In this document: in pieces, positions 45,961-54,813 of the stretch
Layout of the letters: the number at the start of each line of letters is the position of its first letter
Position numbering within the stretch: position 1 is the stretch's first letter
Assembly: GCA_009363875.1 (NCBI GenBank)
Contig: CM018681.1
Location: 41,656,010-41,720,009 of the forward strand
DNA length: 64,000 nt
Direction of reading: 5' to 3'
Source of the DNA: Mikania micrantha
Lineage: Eukaryota; Streptophyta; Magnoliopsida; Asterales; Asteraceae
The notes under the pieces: generated by a model
The model's database searches: none
Told to the model about the DNA's origin: nothing
What the model saw: the letters and a program-made list of their open reading frames with translations, nothing else
Made by a program: the position numbers and the translations under genes

Positions 45961-46599
45961 TGTTAGTGCATTTTCTGTGTGAAATATGCATTTAATGTGT
46001 GAACCTGGCTTGTTGTATATGAAATCGTAGTTTGTTGTATATGATTAGAAGATCAAGACACAAAGGGTTCGGCTAGAGTTTGGCTAGGTTCGTCCAGCGA
46101 ACCTATTGGTTTGTCTGGCGAACCTAATGGTTTCTAGGTTCGGCTATTATTGAAAGCTAAAGGTTCGGCTGTCACAAGGTCACGAACCTTATCAAAGGTT
46201 CGTGTAGATAGAGGTTCGTGAAAGGGTAACATAGACGAACCTTACCTATGGTTCGTCTACATTGGAGGTTCGTGAAAGTTTACAAGGGCCGAACCTTTGC
46301 ATTTGGAAACCTATATATAGAGAAAAGGTGGTGGACTTGAGATCTAGAGCTTACAATTCACACACACAAAGTCAAATTCTCTCTCAAGCTCAAGATCAAG
46401 ACTCTCTTCATCTTTGTTTCTTTTGATCGTTCAAGTGTTGTATTTTCACGTTTATTGTTTGTAAACACTTGGATATCAATGAAGAATTCAGATTCATGAT
46501 CTATTACATTGTCATTGTTGATTCAAATCTAGTTGTAAACGGATTCCGCACGTTTATGATCGAATCGTAGAATTTTGTGATCGATTCTTCAAATCTACA
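45961..46599 (+). repeat. 5' LTR of the gag-only element
   Basis: It holds thirteen GGTTCG/CGAACC words between about 46068 and 46300, directly upstream of a TATATATAG box at 46312-46320. The LTR is short for this window. Confidence 0.93.
46312..46320 (+). promoter_or_regulatory. TATA box of the gag-only element
   Basis: TATATATAG follows the GGTTCG cluster by about 15 bases. The copy in the 3' LTR is at 61607-61615. Confidence 0.7.
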
Positions 46600-47313
46600 G
46601 TGGTATCAGAGCGTTAGGCTCGATTCTACGACTATTTGGACATCAATCTCAAGTAATTTGATCAGAAAATTCATCATCTTGGAGGTGTTCTTGAAGTTCT
46701 TCACGTTTTTGTCAACAAAAAGCCAGATCTATGAAAAATTATCAAGGTTTTGCAACTTTTGATCCGATAGAAAGATGCGCCTCGAAAAAACGAAGATTTT
46801 GACTACTCATAGGCCTTCTAACTCCAAAAAATGAAGATTCTAGAGCCATTTTAGTGATTTGCATATCTGTTCGTGCAATCTGCCGAACCTTTGAAGAACC
46901 TGAGAGCCAAACCTACATAGGTTCGTGAGAAATAGGTTCGTGGGAACCTCTAGGTTCGCCAAAAACGTCATAGGTTCGCCAAAAACGTCATAGGTTCGCC
47001 AAAAACCTTCCTAGGTTCGCCACAACCTTCATAGGTTCGCCAAAACCTCAATAGGTTCGTGAAAAACCTCATAAGGTTCGTGAAAACCTCAAAAGTTTCG
47101 TGAAAAGGTTTGGGAGAACCTCTAATTGGTTTGTTCGAAGAGTTTTGCAAGAAATATACCATTTTAAAAGTTCAAGTAAACCTTGTTTACCTATTTTGGG
47201 CCTTCCGAATCATTTGGGATAGGTTTCAATACCTAATTCGGACGTTAAGACAAGGTTTGAGCTGTTTTGTTTTGAGAGGTTAAACTTTGACGTTCTGAAC
47301 AAAAAAGTTAAAT
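46600..47313 (+). promoter_or_regulatory. PBS and repeat-bearing leader of the gag-only element
   Basis: TGGTATCAGAGCG at 46601-46613 matches initiator tRNA-Met, one base after the LTR. The leader carries about nine units of a 20-base repeat (TAGGTTCGCCAAAAACGTCA and variants with TTCGTG) at 46915-47107. Gag starts at 47314. The repeat lies where retroviral packaging signals lie; that role is inferred. Confidence 0.8.
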
Positions 47314-47533
47314 ATGACATGCAAGAACTGGAACATGGAATGGTTGGCTAACAATGGACTTGTGTTGGACAATTTGGACAATTATCCGAACTGGAGATCC
47401 ACATTCGAAACGTTTATTACCAAAGCGGATGACAATTACCAGAAGTTATTGTACCAACAATACAAGAAACCATGTCTAAAATCAAAGGATAATTTTGGGA
47501 TATCAAAACTGAATGAAGATCAAATGTCTGAAT
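47314..47533 (+). CDS. Gag of the gag-only element, exon-like 5' piece before the insertion
   Basis: ATG at 47314 opens a frame with LDNYPNWRSTFETFITKADD. It is interrupted after 73 codons by the chromovirus, whose TGAAT target duplication is 47529-47533. The frame continues without shift or stop at 57165, giving about 840 codons in all before the insertion. The N-terminus resembles Sirevirus gag (YENWKGRFETHL in the neighbouring element). It is split and not functional as it stands. Confidence 0.8.
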
Positions 47534-47735
47534 TGTAACATCCCAAATTTTCTAAGATACAAGTTATTTGAATTCTACGTACGTATAACGGATAGGTAAC
47601 TTGTGGGAAAATAGACGAAAATAACTATGATGGGGCTTAGAAATCGTGTACTCGAAATATGGAGATTTCGAGTACACCATATTTCGAGTACTCCCTATTT
47701 CGTGTACTCAGGTGTTCGAGTACGGGCACCTTGTC

Positions 47736-47743
47736 TATAAATA
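47736..47743 (+). promoter_or_regulatory. TATA box of the chromovirus 5' LTR
   Basis: TATAAATA follows a run of TTTCGAGTAC, TTTCGTGTAC and TTCGAGTACG words. The copy in the 3' LTR is at 55016-55023. Confidence 0.75.
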
Positions 47744-48129
47744 GTCGTGCCTTGGGAAATGTGACAACCTTTGGTTGGAAGCACAGTCCCTTTCGAGTAC
47801 ACGAAGTTTAAGTCCAAGAATTTCAAGAATCAAACTTTGATCGACCAAACGAAGTAGGAAACGCACGGGATTTTACCAGGAGGATCAGCTACCTTCAAGT
47901 AAGTGATTCATGTATAGAAAGCTGGATTTTTATGCAAAAGTTAGGATGGTTAAACAAAGGGTGAACTTATGCATAAAGCTCACACCTTTATGCATAAAGT
48001 TCATAACTTTGAGGTTCCAATACGTTGGTAACAACATAAGGAACCTAGAACTGGCTCCCAAAGGTCTTAGATGAATTTCTGAGATGTTTAACGACAAAAT
48101 GATGAGTACACGAAGCTATGCACTAAGGG

Positions 48130-48335
48130 TACTCGAAATCATACTTAGAATTTCGTGTACATGAGTATTTCGAGTACATGGGTATTTCGAATACAATGGC
48201 TATTTCGTGTACATGGAATTTCGTATACAGGGGTATTTCGAGTACAGTGGCTATTTCGTGTACATGGAATTTCGTGTACAGGGCATTTCGTGAACAAGGA
48301 ATGTTTCGAGTACATGGCAATTCGTGTACATGAGA
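48130..48335 (+). repeat. ATTTCGTGTACATGG degenerate tandem array
   Basis: About nine units of roughly 20-25 bases alternate TTTCGTGTACATGG and TTTCGAGTACA forms. The copy in the 3' LTR is at 55410-55615. It is downstream of the TATA box, so it should be in the transcript. It is open in three frames because of its composition and is not called a gene. Confidence 0.85.
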
Positions 48336-48543
48336 ACTTAACGAATTTCAAGGGTTTCGAACACTTAGCTAAGTTTCGAGAACTTGGATTCAGTAAGGGG
48401 GACTAGTAGGCTATGAGGACTTAGAATAATTTCTAAGTCTAAGTATGTGACGTGATGGTATGTGATGATATGATGTAACTGATATAGGTCCTTAAGGCCC
48501 TAGCTAAGGAGTTCGGCTAAGGTTAACAGGAGTCTACTGTCAG

Positions 48544-49654
48544 GTGAGTTCTAGACGCCCTATTTCATGTTAACTGTTTTGGGCTGACATACATGCTTAT
48601 GGTTATGTTATGATGTTATGTGCTTACGATGATGAATGAATGATGGTATGCCCTGACTATGTATGCATGCGTATGTGTTAGTATGATCTATGCATGAAAG
48701 TATGTTAAGTATGATGAATGCATGAGAAATGAATCATGATAATGAATAACATGACATGAAAATGATGCTAGCATTTGATATGATGATGGCTTTATGATAA
48801 CATGCTTCTTGATGATAACTATGAGAATAGTTATAGGAGTATGACAAGGTCCTAGGTTGCTAGGATGGAAGTATGATATGTAGGCATGATGACATGATAT
48901 TATGATATGCTGATGATGCTAGCATGTTATGATGAACTGTGCATGATGACAGTATGCTATGATGGTATGATACAATGCTAGTATAACATGTCTAAGATGC
49001 CATGATGACTGCTATGAACGATGTTATAATGCTAGCAGTAAATGTTATGATGATTATGGTAAAAGATGATATAATGCTAGTATATCATGTATGACGAACG
49101 AACGATGTTCCTATACGTGTTATAGGATAAGTATGAAAGATGTACCAGCTCTTGTGCTGGGTAGGTATGATAGTCAACCACGACTATAACTAGGTATGAT
49201 AGTCAACCACGACTATAACTGGGTATGATAGTCAACCACGACTATAACTGGGTATGATAGTCAACCACGACTATAACTGGGTATGATAGTCAACCACGAC
49301 TATAACTGGGTATGATAGTCAACCACGACTATAACTGGGTATGATAGTCAACCACGACTATAACTGGGTATGATAGTCAACCACGACTATAACTGGGTAT
49401 GATGGTCAACCACGACTATAACTGGGTATGATAGTCAACCATGACTATAACTGGGTATGGAGCCTGGTGCCGGCATAAGCCCACTGTTCATATGGTGACA
49501 GTGGAACGTATGATGACGATGATGGTATTGATGTTATGTGCTAAGGTTATGGACTAGGTGTATGAAATGATGTATATATTATGTATGTTTAATGCTGTTT
49601 TATGAAAACTAGAACTCACCAGCGTAAGCTGACTTGATTTAGCATGTATGTCAG
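48544..49654 (+). other. Intron-like module of the chromovirus 5' LTR
   Basis: The donor is TGTCAG|GTGAGTTC at 48544. The acceptor is AGCATGTATGTCAG|GTTGAAG, ending at 49654. Hairpin CAGC-GTAA-GCTG lies at 49620-49631 after AACTCAC, and CTGACTTGATTT lies between hairpin and acceptor. Length is 1111 bases, including the whole 29-base array. Because LTR copies keep it, the RNA that is reverse-transcribed cannot have been spliced here. Confidence 0.55.
49164..49452 (+). repeat. Ten-copy 29-bp tandem repeat with internal hairpins
   Basis: The unit contains ATAGTC-AACCAC-GACTAT, so each unit can fold into a 6-bp stem. Ten units are near-identical. The same array, also ten units, is at 56447-56735 in the 3' LTR. 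It lies inside the intron-like module. Confidence 0.95.
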
Positions 49655-49879
49655 GTTGAAGGTAAGATTCGAGAATGCATGGAGCTCGGGCATCAAGTCA
49701 GACGATCCATTGGTTTTGGCAAATCCGATATGTTTTTGATACAGACACTTTATTGATTTCTGTTTATCAAACTATGTTTACATTTCCGCTGCATGATTAT
49801 GAAAGTTTTTAGTTTAAGAGCTATGTGTTATGATGAAAACCAACCTCTGTGAGGTGCCCGGTTTCGGGGCCTCACAAGT

Positions 49880-49892
49880 TGGTATCAGAGCC
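49880..49892 (+). promoter_or_regulatory. Primer-binding site of the chromovirus
   Basis: TGGTATCAGAGCC lies three bases after the 5' LTR and matches initiator tRNA-Met. The three-base spacer is the same as in the derivative at 17933-17935. Confidence 0.95.
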
Positions 49893-50209
49893 ATAGTTTG
49901 AGAGATCTTGGCATCCCAAATGCCAAGACTTAAACTGAGAATGGGATTAATGGATGCGGATTGCCAACCACGGATGACGGATGCCACGAGTTGAATGTTT
50001 ATGTATGAGTTAAGGGTTAGATGTAATGTTATGAAAGTAGTTAGTGTCATGCACATTGAAGAGATGGGATGGGAAACGTTTAGAGCCTATGAGTTGGGTA
50101 AATGGTTAATAACACTTGATCAACGTCGTTAACAATTTACAAAACTTATTCCGTGCTAAACTGATTCCTATGCTGACTCATCAATTGTTGCATTATGTAG
50201 AAAGTTAAG
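49893..50209 (+). other. Chromovirus leader between PBS and gag
   Basis: About 320 non-coding bases precede the gag-pol start. I see no repeat or motif that I can name. Confidence 0.7.
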
Positions 50210-53200
50210 ATGGCCGGACAAAAGGGTAGACCGCGAAAGAAACCACAGGTAGCTGAAGAACCACATGTCGAGGCTGAAGAACCCGTCAACGAAGACGACC
50301 ACGAGCACAACGAGCAACCTGAGAATGAAGACGAGTTCACTCTAGAGCCTATCGTGGTGAAGGCTATTTCTGATGAGGTCTGCAAGATCATGGATGAAAA
50401 GATGCCAGCAATGATTGCTAAGGCACTGAAGGATGCTCTAAAAGACAAGTCTGAAGGAACTAAAGAAAGCACCAAAGAAGATGAGGTGGTGATCATCGAG
50501 ACGAAGAGCGGCGACTCTATGACAGGGAAACTGAAGGGCTGTGACTACAAGTCCTTCAAGGGATGTAATCCACCGACCTTTGATGGGAAGAAGGACGCAG
50601 TGGCCACCTGCCACTGGATTTCTGCGATGGAGGCTGTTATCTCCATCAGTGAGTGCCGAGTTGACCAAGCTGTCAAGTTTGCAGCTCACTCTTTCGTTGA
50701 GGAGGCACTTCACTGGTGGAACACCGTGAAGCAATCCAAGACTACTGAGGATATGGAAAAGATGACTTGGGAGGATCTCAAGGAACTGGTCACTAAGCAG
50801 TTCTGTCCCAAGAATGAGTTGGATAAGGTTGAAAGGGAGTTTCTGGTGCTGAAGGCGGGAAGTCTGAACCACAGGCAGTACACCTCACGATTCAATGAGA
50901 TGGCAAGACTTGTTCCTCATCTGGTTTCTACCGAGGAACGCAGGGTGAAGTTGTACATGGAGGGTTTGCCTCCCAAGGTTCGGATTCATGTGAAGGCGAA
51001 TGCTCCCAAGACTTATGATTCCACTGTGGAGCTTAGTGGCATAGTTTGGGATGATGTTATGTCAGCCGAGCCAGTCAAAGAAGAAGCAAAGGTGAAAGAG
51101 TCCTCCGGGACTAAGAGGGGTCGAACAGACCAACGAAAGTTTTCAGGCAAGAAGATGAAGCGTGAGGATGCGAACCGATGCAACAAGTGTGGTAAAATTC
51201 ACACCGGACAGTGCTTGGTGGGCACTAACTTATGCTTTCGATGCGGAAAGACGGGACATTTCTCCAGCAATTGTCCGAGTGCCACCAGATGCTACAACTG
51301 CAACGGGTTTGGACATCTGTCTAAGGATTGCAGACAACCACGGGCCGATGCTTCGGGCTCGGGTAAGAAAGAGGAGAAAGGAAAGGAGAAGCAGAAGGCT
51401 AAAGCACGAGCCTTTACGATGACGAAGGATGATGCGATTGTGGACCCGGACGTGGTCACAGGTACCTTTTCTATCAACAATATTCCTGCTTCTGTATTGT
51501 TTGATTCTGGTGCCAGTATGAGTTTTGTGTCTTCTACTTTCTGTGATGGGTTATCTGGGAAGGTTAAGAAGATAGATCGGGTATTTGATGTAGAGACGGC
51601 TATTGGTAAGATGACCAGGGTGACTGAGGCTATTGATGACTGTTATGTTGAGATAGAAGGTCATAGGTTCCCTGTCCGATTGTTTCTTATTACCTTAGGG
51701 GGATTCGATGTGGTTTTGGGTATGGACTGGTTAGCCAAATATGAGGCTAACATAGTATGTCGACGAAAGATGATATGTTTACGTGCGATGGATGGGAGCT
51801 CCGTGACGGTTTATGGTGATAAAGCGATGTATGCGCCAAAGATCATTTCGATGATCAAGGCTGATGTTATGATGCGGCGAGGGTGTGTAGCCTACTTGGT
51901 CTACGCGATTGAGGAACGTACGGTTACGAGGACGATTGATGATGTTCCCGTGGTGTGTAACTTCCCCGATGTATTCCCTGAGGAATTGCCTGGATTACCA
52001 CCCGAACGGGAAATTGAGTTCCAGATCGACTTAGTGCCGGGGGCACAACCCGTTGCCAAAGCACCTTACCGTTTAGCTCCAACAGAGATGAAGGAAATGA
52101 TGACCCAGCTACAAGAACTCCTTGATAAAGGTTTTATACGACCGAGTGTCTCTCCGTGGGGAGCACCGGTGCTGTTCGTTAAGAAGAAGGATGGAAGTAT
52201 GCGTATGTGTATTGACTACAGGGAACTGAATAAGTTGACCGTAAAGAACAGGTATCCTCTACCCAGAATTGATGACTTGTTCGATCAATTGCAAGGTGCA
52301 AGCTGGTTCTCAAAGATAGATCTCCGATCCGGTTACCATCAGTTGAAAGTTCGAGAGCAGGATATTCCAAAGACTGCTTTCCGTACGCGTTATGGACATT
52401 ACGAGTTTCTCGTTATGTCGTTTGGATTGACGAATGCTCCCGCAGCATTTATGGATTTGATGAACAGGGTATGTCGACCGATGCTGGACCGATCGGTGAT
52501 AGTGTTTATTGATGATATTTTGATTTATTCAAAGAACGAGGGAGACCATGCTTGCCACGTACGTGAGGTATTGGAAATCCTGAGGAAAGAGAAACTTTAT
52601 GCTAAGTTCTCCAAATGCGCTTTCTGGCTACGAGAGGTACAGTTTCTGGGTCACGTGGTGAACCCAGAAGGCATTATGGTAGATCCAGCTAAAGTTGAAA
52701 CGATTATGAAATGGAGTCCTCCAAAGTCACCGACAGAAGTACGCAGTTTTCTTGGTTTGGCTGGCTATTATCGGAGATTTATTCAAGACTTCTCCAAGAT
52801 AGCGACGCCACTGACGAAGCTCACGAAGAAAGACGTAAAGTACGAATGGGGTCCAAACCAAGAACAAGCGTTTTCAGTGCTGAAGGAGAAACTTACCCAA
52901 GCTCCTGTTCTAGCACTGCCGGATGGGAATGATGATCTTGTTGTGTATGCCGATGCGTCACGACAAGGGTTGGGATGTGTACTAATGCAAAGGGGAAGGG
53001 TGATAGCTTATGCTTCACGCCAGCTAAAGATTCATGAGGCTAACTACCCGACCCACGATCTTGAACTCGCTGCAGTGGTGTTTGCATTGAAAATATGGAG
53101 GCACTATTTGTATGGGGTAAGGAGTACCATCTATACCGACCACAAGAGCTTGAAGTATTTCTTCGAGCAAAAGGATTTGAATATGAGGCAGAGACGATGG

Positions 53201-54769
53201 CTTGAGCTGTTAAAGGATTATGACTGTGATATTCTATATCACCCGGGAAAGGCCAATGTGGTGGCAGATGCTCTGAGTCGCAAGACTGATCATCCTGCCA
53301 TACGAGTAAAATCGTATAGTTTGGTGATAACGCCAGACTTTCTGAACGAGCTCAAACAGGCGCCACAGGAGGGATTGAAAGAAGAGAATGTGGGTTTTGA
53401 ACGCGTCTTCGGACAAGTCAAGAACTTGGAAGACAATGACCATGGGATAAAGCTACGTTTCGGTCGAATGTGGGTGCCCAGAAATGGGGACATTCGAGCG
53501 AGGATTTTAGATGAAGCCCACAAGTCACGATACTCGGTACACCCCGGTGCAACGAAGATGTATCAAGATCTCCGTCAGGATTATTGGTGGCCGGGCATGA
53601 AGTTTAATGTGATGCAGTATGTGAACAGGTGCCTTACTTGTGCGCAAGTGAAGGCTGAACATCAGAAGCCCTACGGATATGTGCAACCTCTAGAGGTACC
53701 GGAATGGAAATGGGAACACATCACCATGGATTTCATTACCAAGCTACCAAAGACAGCTAAGCGACATGATGCCATATGGGTGATTGTGGACCGACTGACG
53801 AAGAGTGCACACTTTCTTCCTATCAGGGAAACGTATACGTCCGAAAGGTTGTCTGAGTTGTTCGTAAAGGAGATTGTGGCCAGACATGGAGTTCCTGTCT
53901 CCATTGTGTCAGATCGAGATACGAGGTTTACTTCCAGATTCTGGAAGCAGTTTCATGATGCTATGGGAACGAGGTTAAATATCAGTACCGCCTATCACCC
54001 TCAGACTGATGGACAGTCAGAAAGGACTATCCAAACGTTGGAGGATATGCTTAGGGCGTGCATTATCGATTTTGGAGGAAGCTGGGATGACCACTTGCCC
54101 TTGGTGGAGTTTTCATATAACAACAGCTATCACTCTAGTATCGGAATGCCCCCATATGAGGCGTTGTACGGACGACGATGTAGAACCCCGGTATGCTGGG
54201 GTGAAGTTGGACAGAAAGAAATGGGAAACAAGGCTGCTGTGATTGATATGGCAGAAAAACTACGGGTGATAAAAGCACGTATGAAAGCTGCACAAGATCG
54301 CCAAAAGTCCTACGCTGACAAGCCCCGGAGACCGATCGAGTTTGATGTTGGCGATCGAGTGTTGCTGAAAGTATCACCATGGAAAGGAATCATTCGATTC
54401 AGAAAGCGAGGCAAGTTGAGTCCAAGGTACATTGGACCATTTTCAATAAAGGCAAGGGTAGGGAAGGTCGCGTATCGACTAGACCTACCAGAGGAGCTGA
54501 ACGGGATTCATCCTACCTTTCACGTGTCGCATCTTAGGAAGTGCTTGGCAGACGAGCAGGCGCATGTTCCTTTAGATGACATTGAGGTAAATAATCGACT
54601 GAACTACATTGAAGAACCAGTCGCCATCGTGGATACGAAGGAAAAGCAGTTAAGGAATAAAACGGTTCGTCAAGTAAGGGTTCAGTGGAAGCATCGGAAA
54701 GGTTCAGACACGACGTGGGAATTGGAAGACGAGATGAGGGAGTTGTATCCTCATTTGTTCGATGTGTAA
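50210..54769 (+). CDS. Chromovirus Gag-Pol polyprotein with chromodomain
   Basis: A 1519-residue polyprotein in one frame without stop or shift. Gag occupies about residues 1-420 with three zinc knuckles: [12 protein letters not shown] (an atypical, short one), [14 protein letters not shown] and [14 protein letters not shown] (residues about 324-376). The protease has FDSGAS with Asp432. Reverse transcriptase has [24 protein letters not shown] and FIDDILIY (Asp768, Asp769). RNase H has [10 protein letters not shown] (Asp915) and [10 protein letters not shown]. Integrase has the HHCC zinc finger (from about residue 1103) and the D,D(35)E triad Asp1174, Asp1235 and Glu1271. A GPF-like segment ([10 protein letters not shown]) and a C-terminal chromodomain (about 1467-1515, [19 protein letters not shown]) follow. 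Every catalytic residue I checked is present. The start is the first ATG of the frame and lies 318 bases after the PBS. The chromodomain of this clade is thought to guide insertion to heterochromatin. Confidence 0.97.
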   Translation: MAGQKGRPRKKPQVAEEPHVEAEEPVNEDDHEHNEQPENEDEFTLEPIVVKAISDEVCKIMDEKMPAMIAKALKDALKDKSEGTKESTKEDEVVIIETKSGDSMTGKLKGCDYKSFKGCNPPTFDGKKDAVATCHWISAMEAVISISECRVDQAVKFAAHSFVEEALHWWNTVKQSKTTEDMEKMTWEDLKELVTKQFCPKNELDKVEREFLVLKAGSLNHRQYTSRFNEMARLVPHLVSTEERRVKLYMEGLPPKVRIHVKANAPKTYDSTVELSGIVWDDVMSAEPVKEEAKVKESSGTKRGRTDQRKFSGKKMKREDANRCNKCGKIHTGQCLVGTNLCFRCGKTGHFSSNCPSATRCYNCNGFGHLSKDCRQPRADASGSGKKEEKGKEKQKAKARAFTMTKDDAIVDPDVVTGTFSINNIPASVLFDSGASMSFVSSTFCDGLSGKVKKIDRVFDVETAIGKMTRVTEAIDDCYVEIEGHRFPVRLFLITLGGFDVVLGMDWLAKYEANIVCRRKMICLRAMDGSSVTVYGDKAMYAPKIISMIKADVMMRRGCVAYLVYAIEERTVTRTIDDVPVVCNFPDVFPEELPGLPPEREIEFQIDLVPGAQPVAKAPYRLAPTEMKEMMTQLQELLDKGFIRPSVSPWGAPVLFVKKKDGSMRMCIDYRELNKLTVKNRYPLPRIDDLFDQLQGASWFSKIDLRSGYHQLKVREQDIPKTAFRTRYGHYEFLVMSFGLTNAPAAFMDLMNRVCRPMLDRSVIVFIDDILIYSKNEGDHACHVREVLEILRKEKLYAKFSKCAFWLREVQFLGHVVNPEGIMVDPAKVETIMKWSPPKSPTEVRSFLGLAGYYRRFIQDFSKIATPLTKLTKKDVKYEWGPNQEQAFSVLKEKLTQAPVLALPDGNDDLVVYADASRQGLGCVLMQRGRVIAYASRQLKIHEANYPTHDLELAAVVFALKIWRHYLYGVRSTIYTDHKSLKYFFEQKDLNMRQRRWLELLKDYDCDILYHPGKANVVADALSRKTDHPAIRVKSYSLVITPDFLNELKQAPQEGLKEENVGFERVFGQVKNLEDNDHGIKLRFGRMWVPRNGDIRARILDEAHKSRYSVHPGATKMYQDLRQDYWWPGMKFNVMQYVNRCLTCAQVKAEHQKPYGYVQPLEVPEWKWEHITMDFITKLPKTAKRHDAIWVIVDRLTKSAHFLPIRETYTSERLSELFVKEIVARHGVPVSIVSDRDTRFTSRFWKQFHDAMGTRLNISTAYHPQTDGQSERTIQTLEDMLRACIIDFGGSWDDHLPLVEFSYNNSYHSSIGMPPYEALYGRRCRTPVCWGEVGQKEMGNKAAVIDMAEKLRVIKARMKAAQDRQKSYADKPRRPIEFDVGDRVLLKVSPWKGIIRFRKRGKLSPRYIGPFSIKARVGKVAYRLDLPEELNGIHPTFHVSHLRKCLADEQAHVPLDDIEVNNRLNYIEEPVAIVDTKEKQLRNKTVRQVRVQWKHRKGSDTTWELEDEMRELYPHLFDV

Positions 54770-54776
54770 CAAGGCA

Positions 54777-54793
54777 GGTTTCGGGACGAAACC
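54777..54793 (+). other. Hairpin just upstream of the chromovirus polypurine tract
   Basis: GGTTTCG-GGA-CGAAACC is a perfect 7-bp stem eight bases after the gag-pol stop. The related element at 13336-13352 has AATTTCG/CGAAATT, so two base pairs have changed on both sides. A role in RNA structure near the priming site or 3' end is inferred. Confidence 0.8.
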
Positions 54794-54799
54794 TATTGT

Positions 54800-54813
54800 A
54801 AGGAGGGGAGACT
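54800..54813 (+). promoter_or_regulatory. Polypurine tract of the chromovirus
   Basis: AAGGAGGGGAGACT directly precedes the 3' LTR at 54814 and would prime plus-strand synthesis. Confidence 0.93.

Larger units (their letters stand above)
47534..49876 (+). repeat. 5' LTR of the chromovirus
   Basis: It runs from TGTAACATCCCAAA to GGGCCTCACA. It holds TTTCGNGTAC words around the TATA box (47640-47730) and as an array (48130-48335), a long ATGATG-rich tract (48580-49140) and a 29-base tandem array (49164-49452). Its frames have no protein motif. Confidence 0.96.

Noticed and set aside
46968..47162. Minus-strand frame of 64 codons
   Set aside because: Shadow of the 20-base leader repeat of the gag-only element.
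48123..48406. Overlapping frames on both strands with repeated CTRN, HEIP or FRVQWLFRVHG-like peptides, repeated at 55403-55686
   Set aside because: They are translations of the TTTCGNGTACATGG tandem array in the LTR.
49164..49452. Regular repeat array that could suggest a CRISPR
   Set aside because: Units are contiguous with no unique spacers and lie in a plant retrotransposon LTR.
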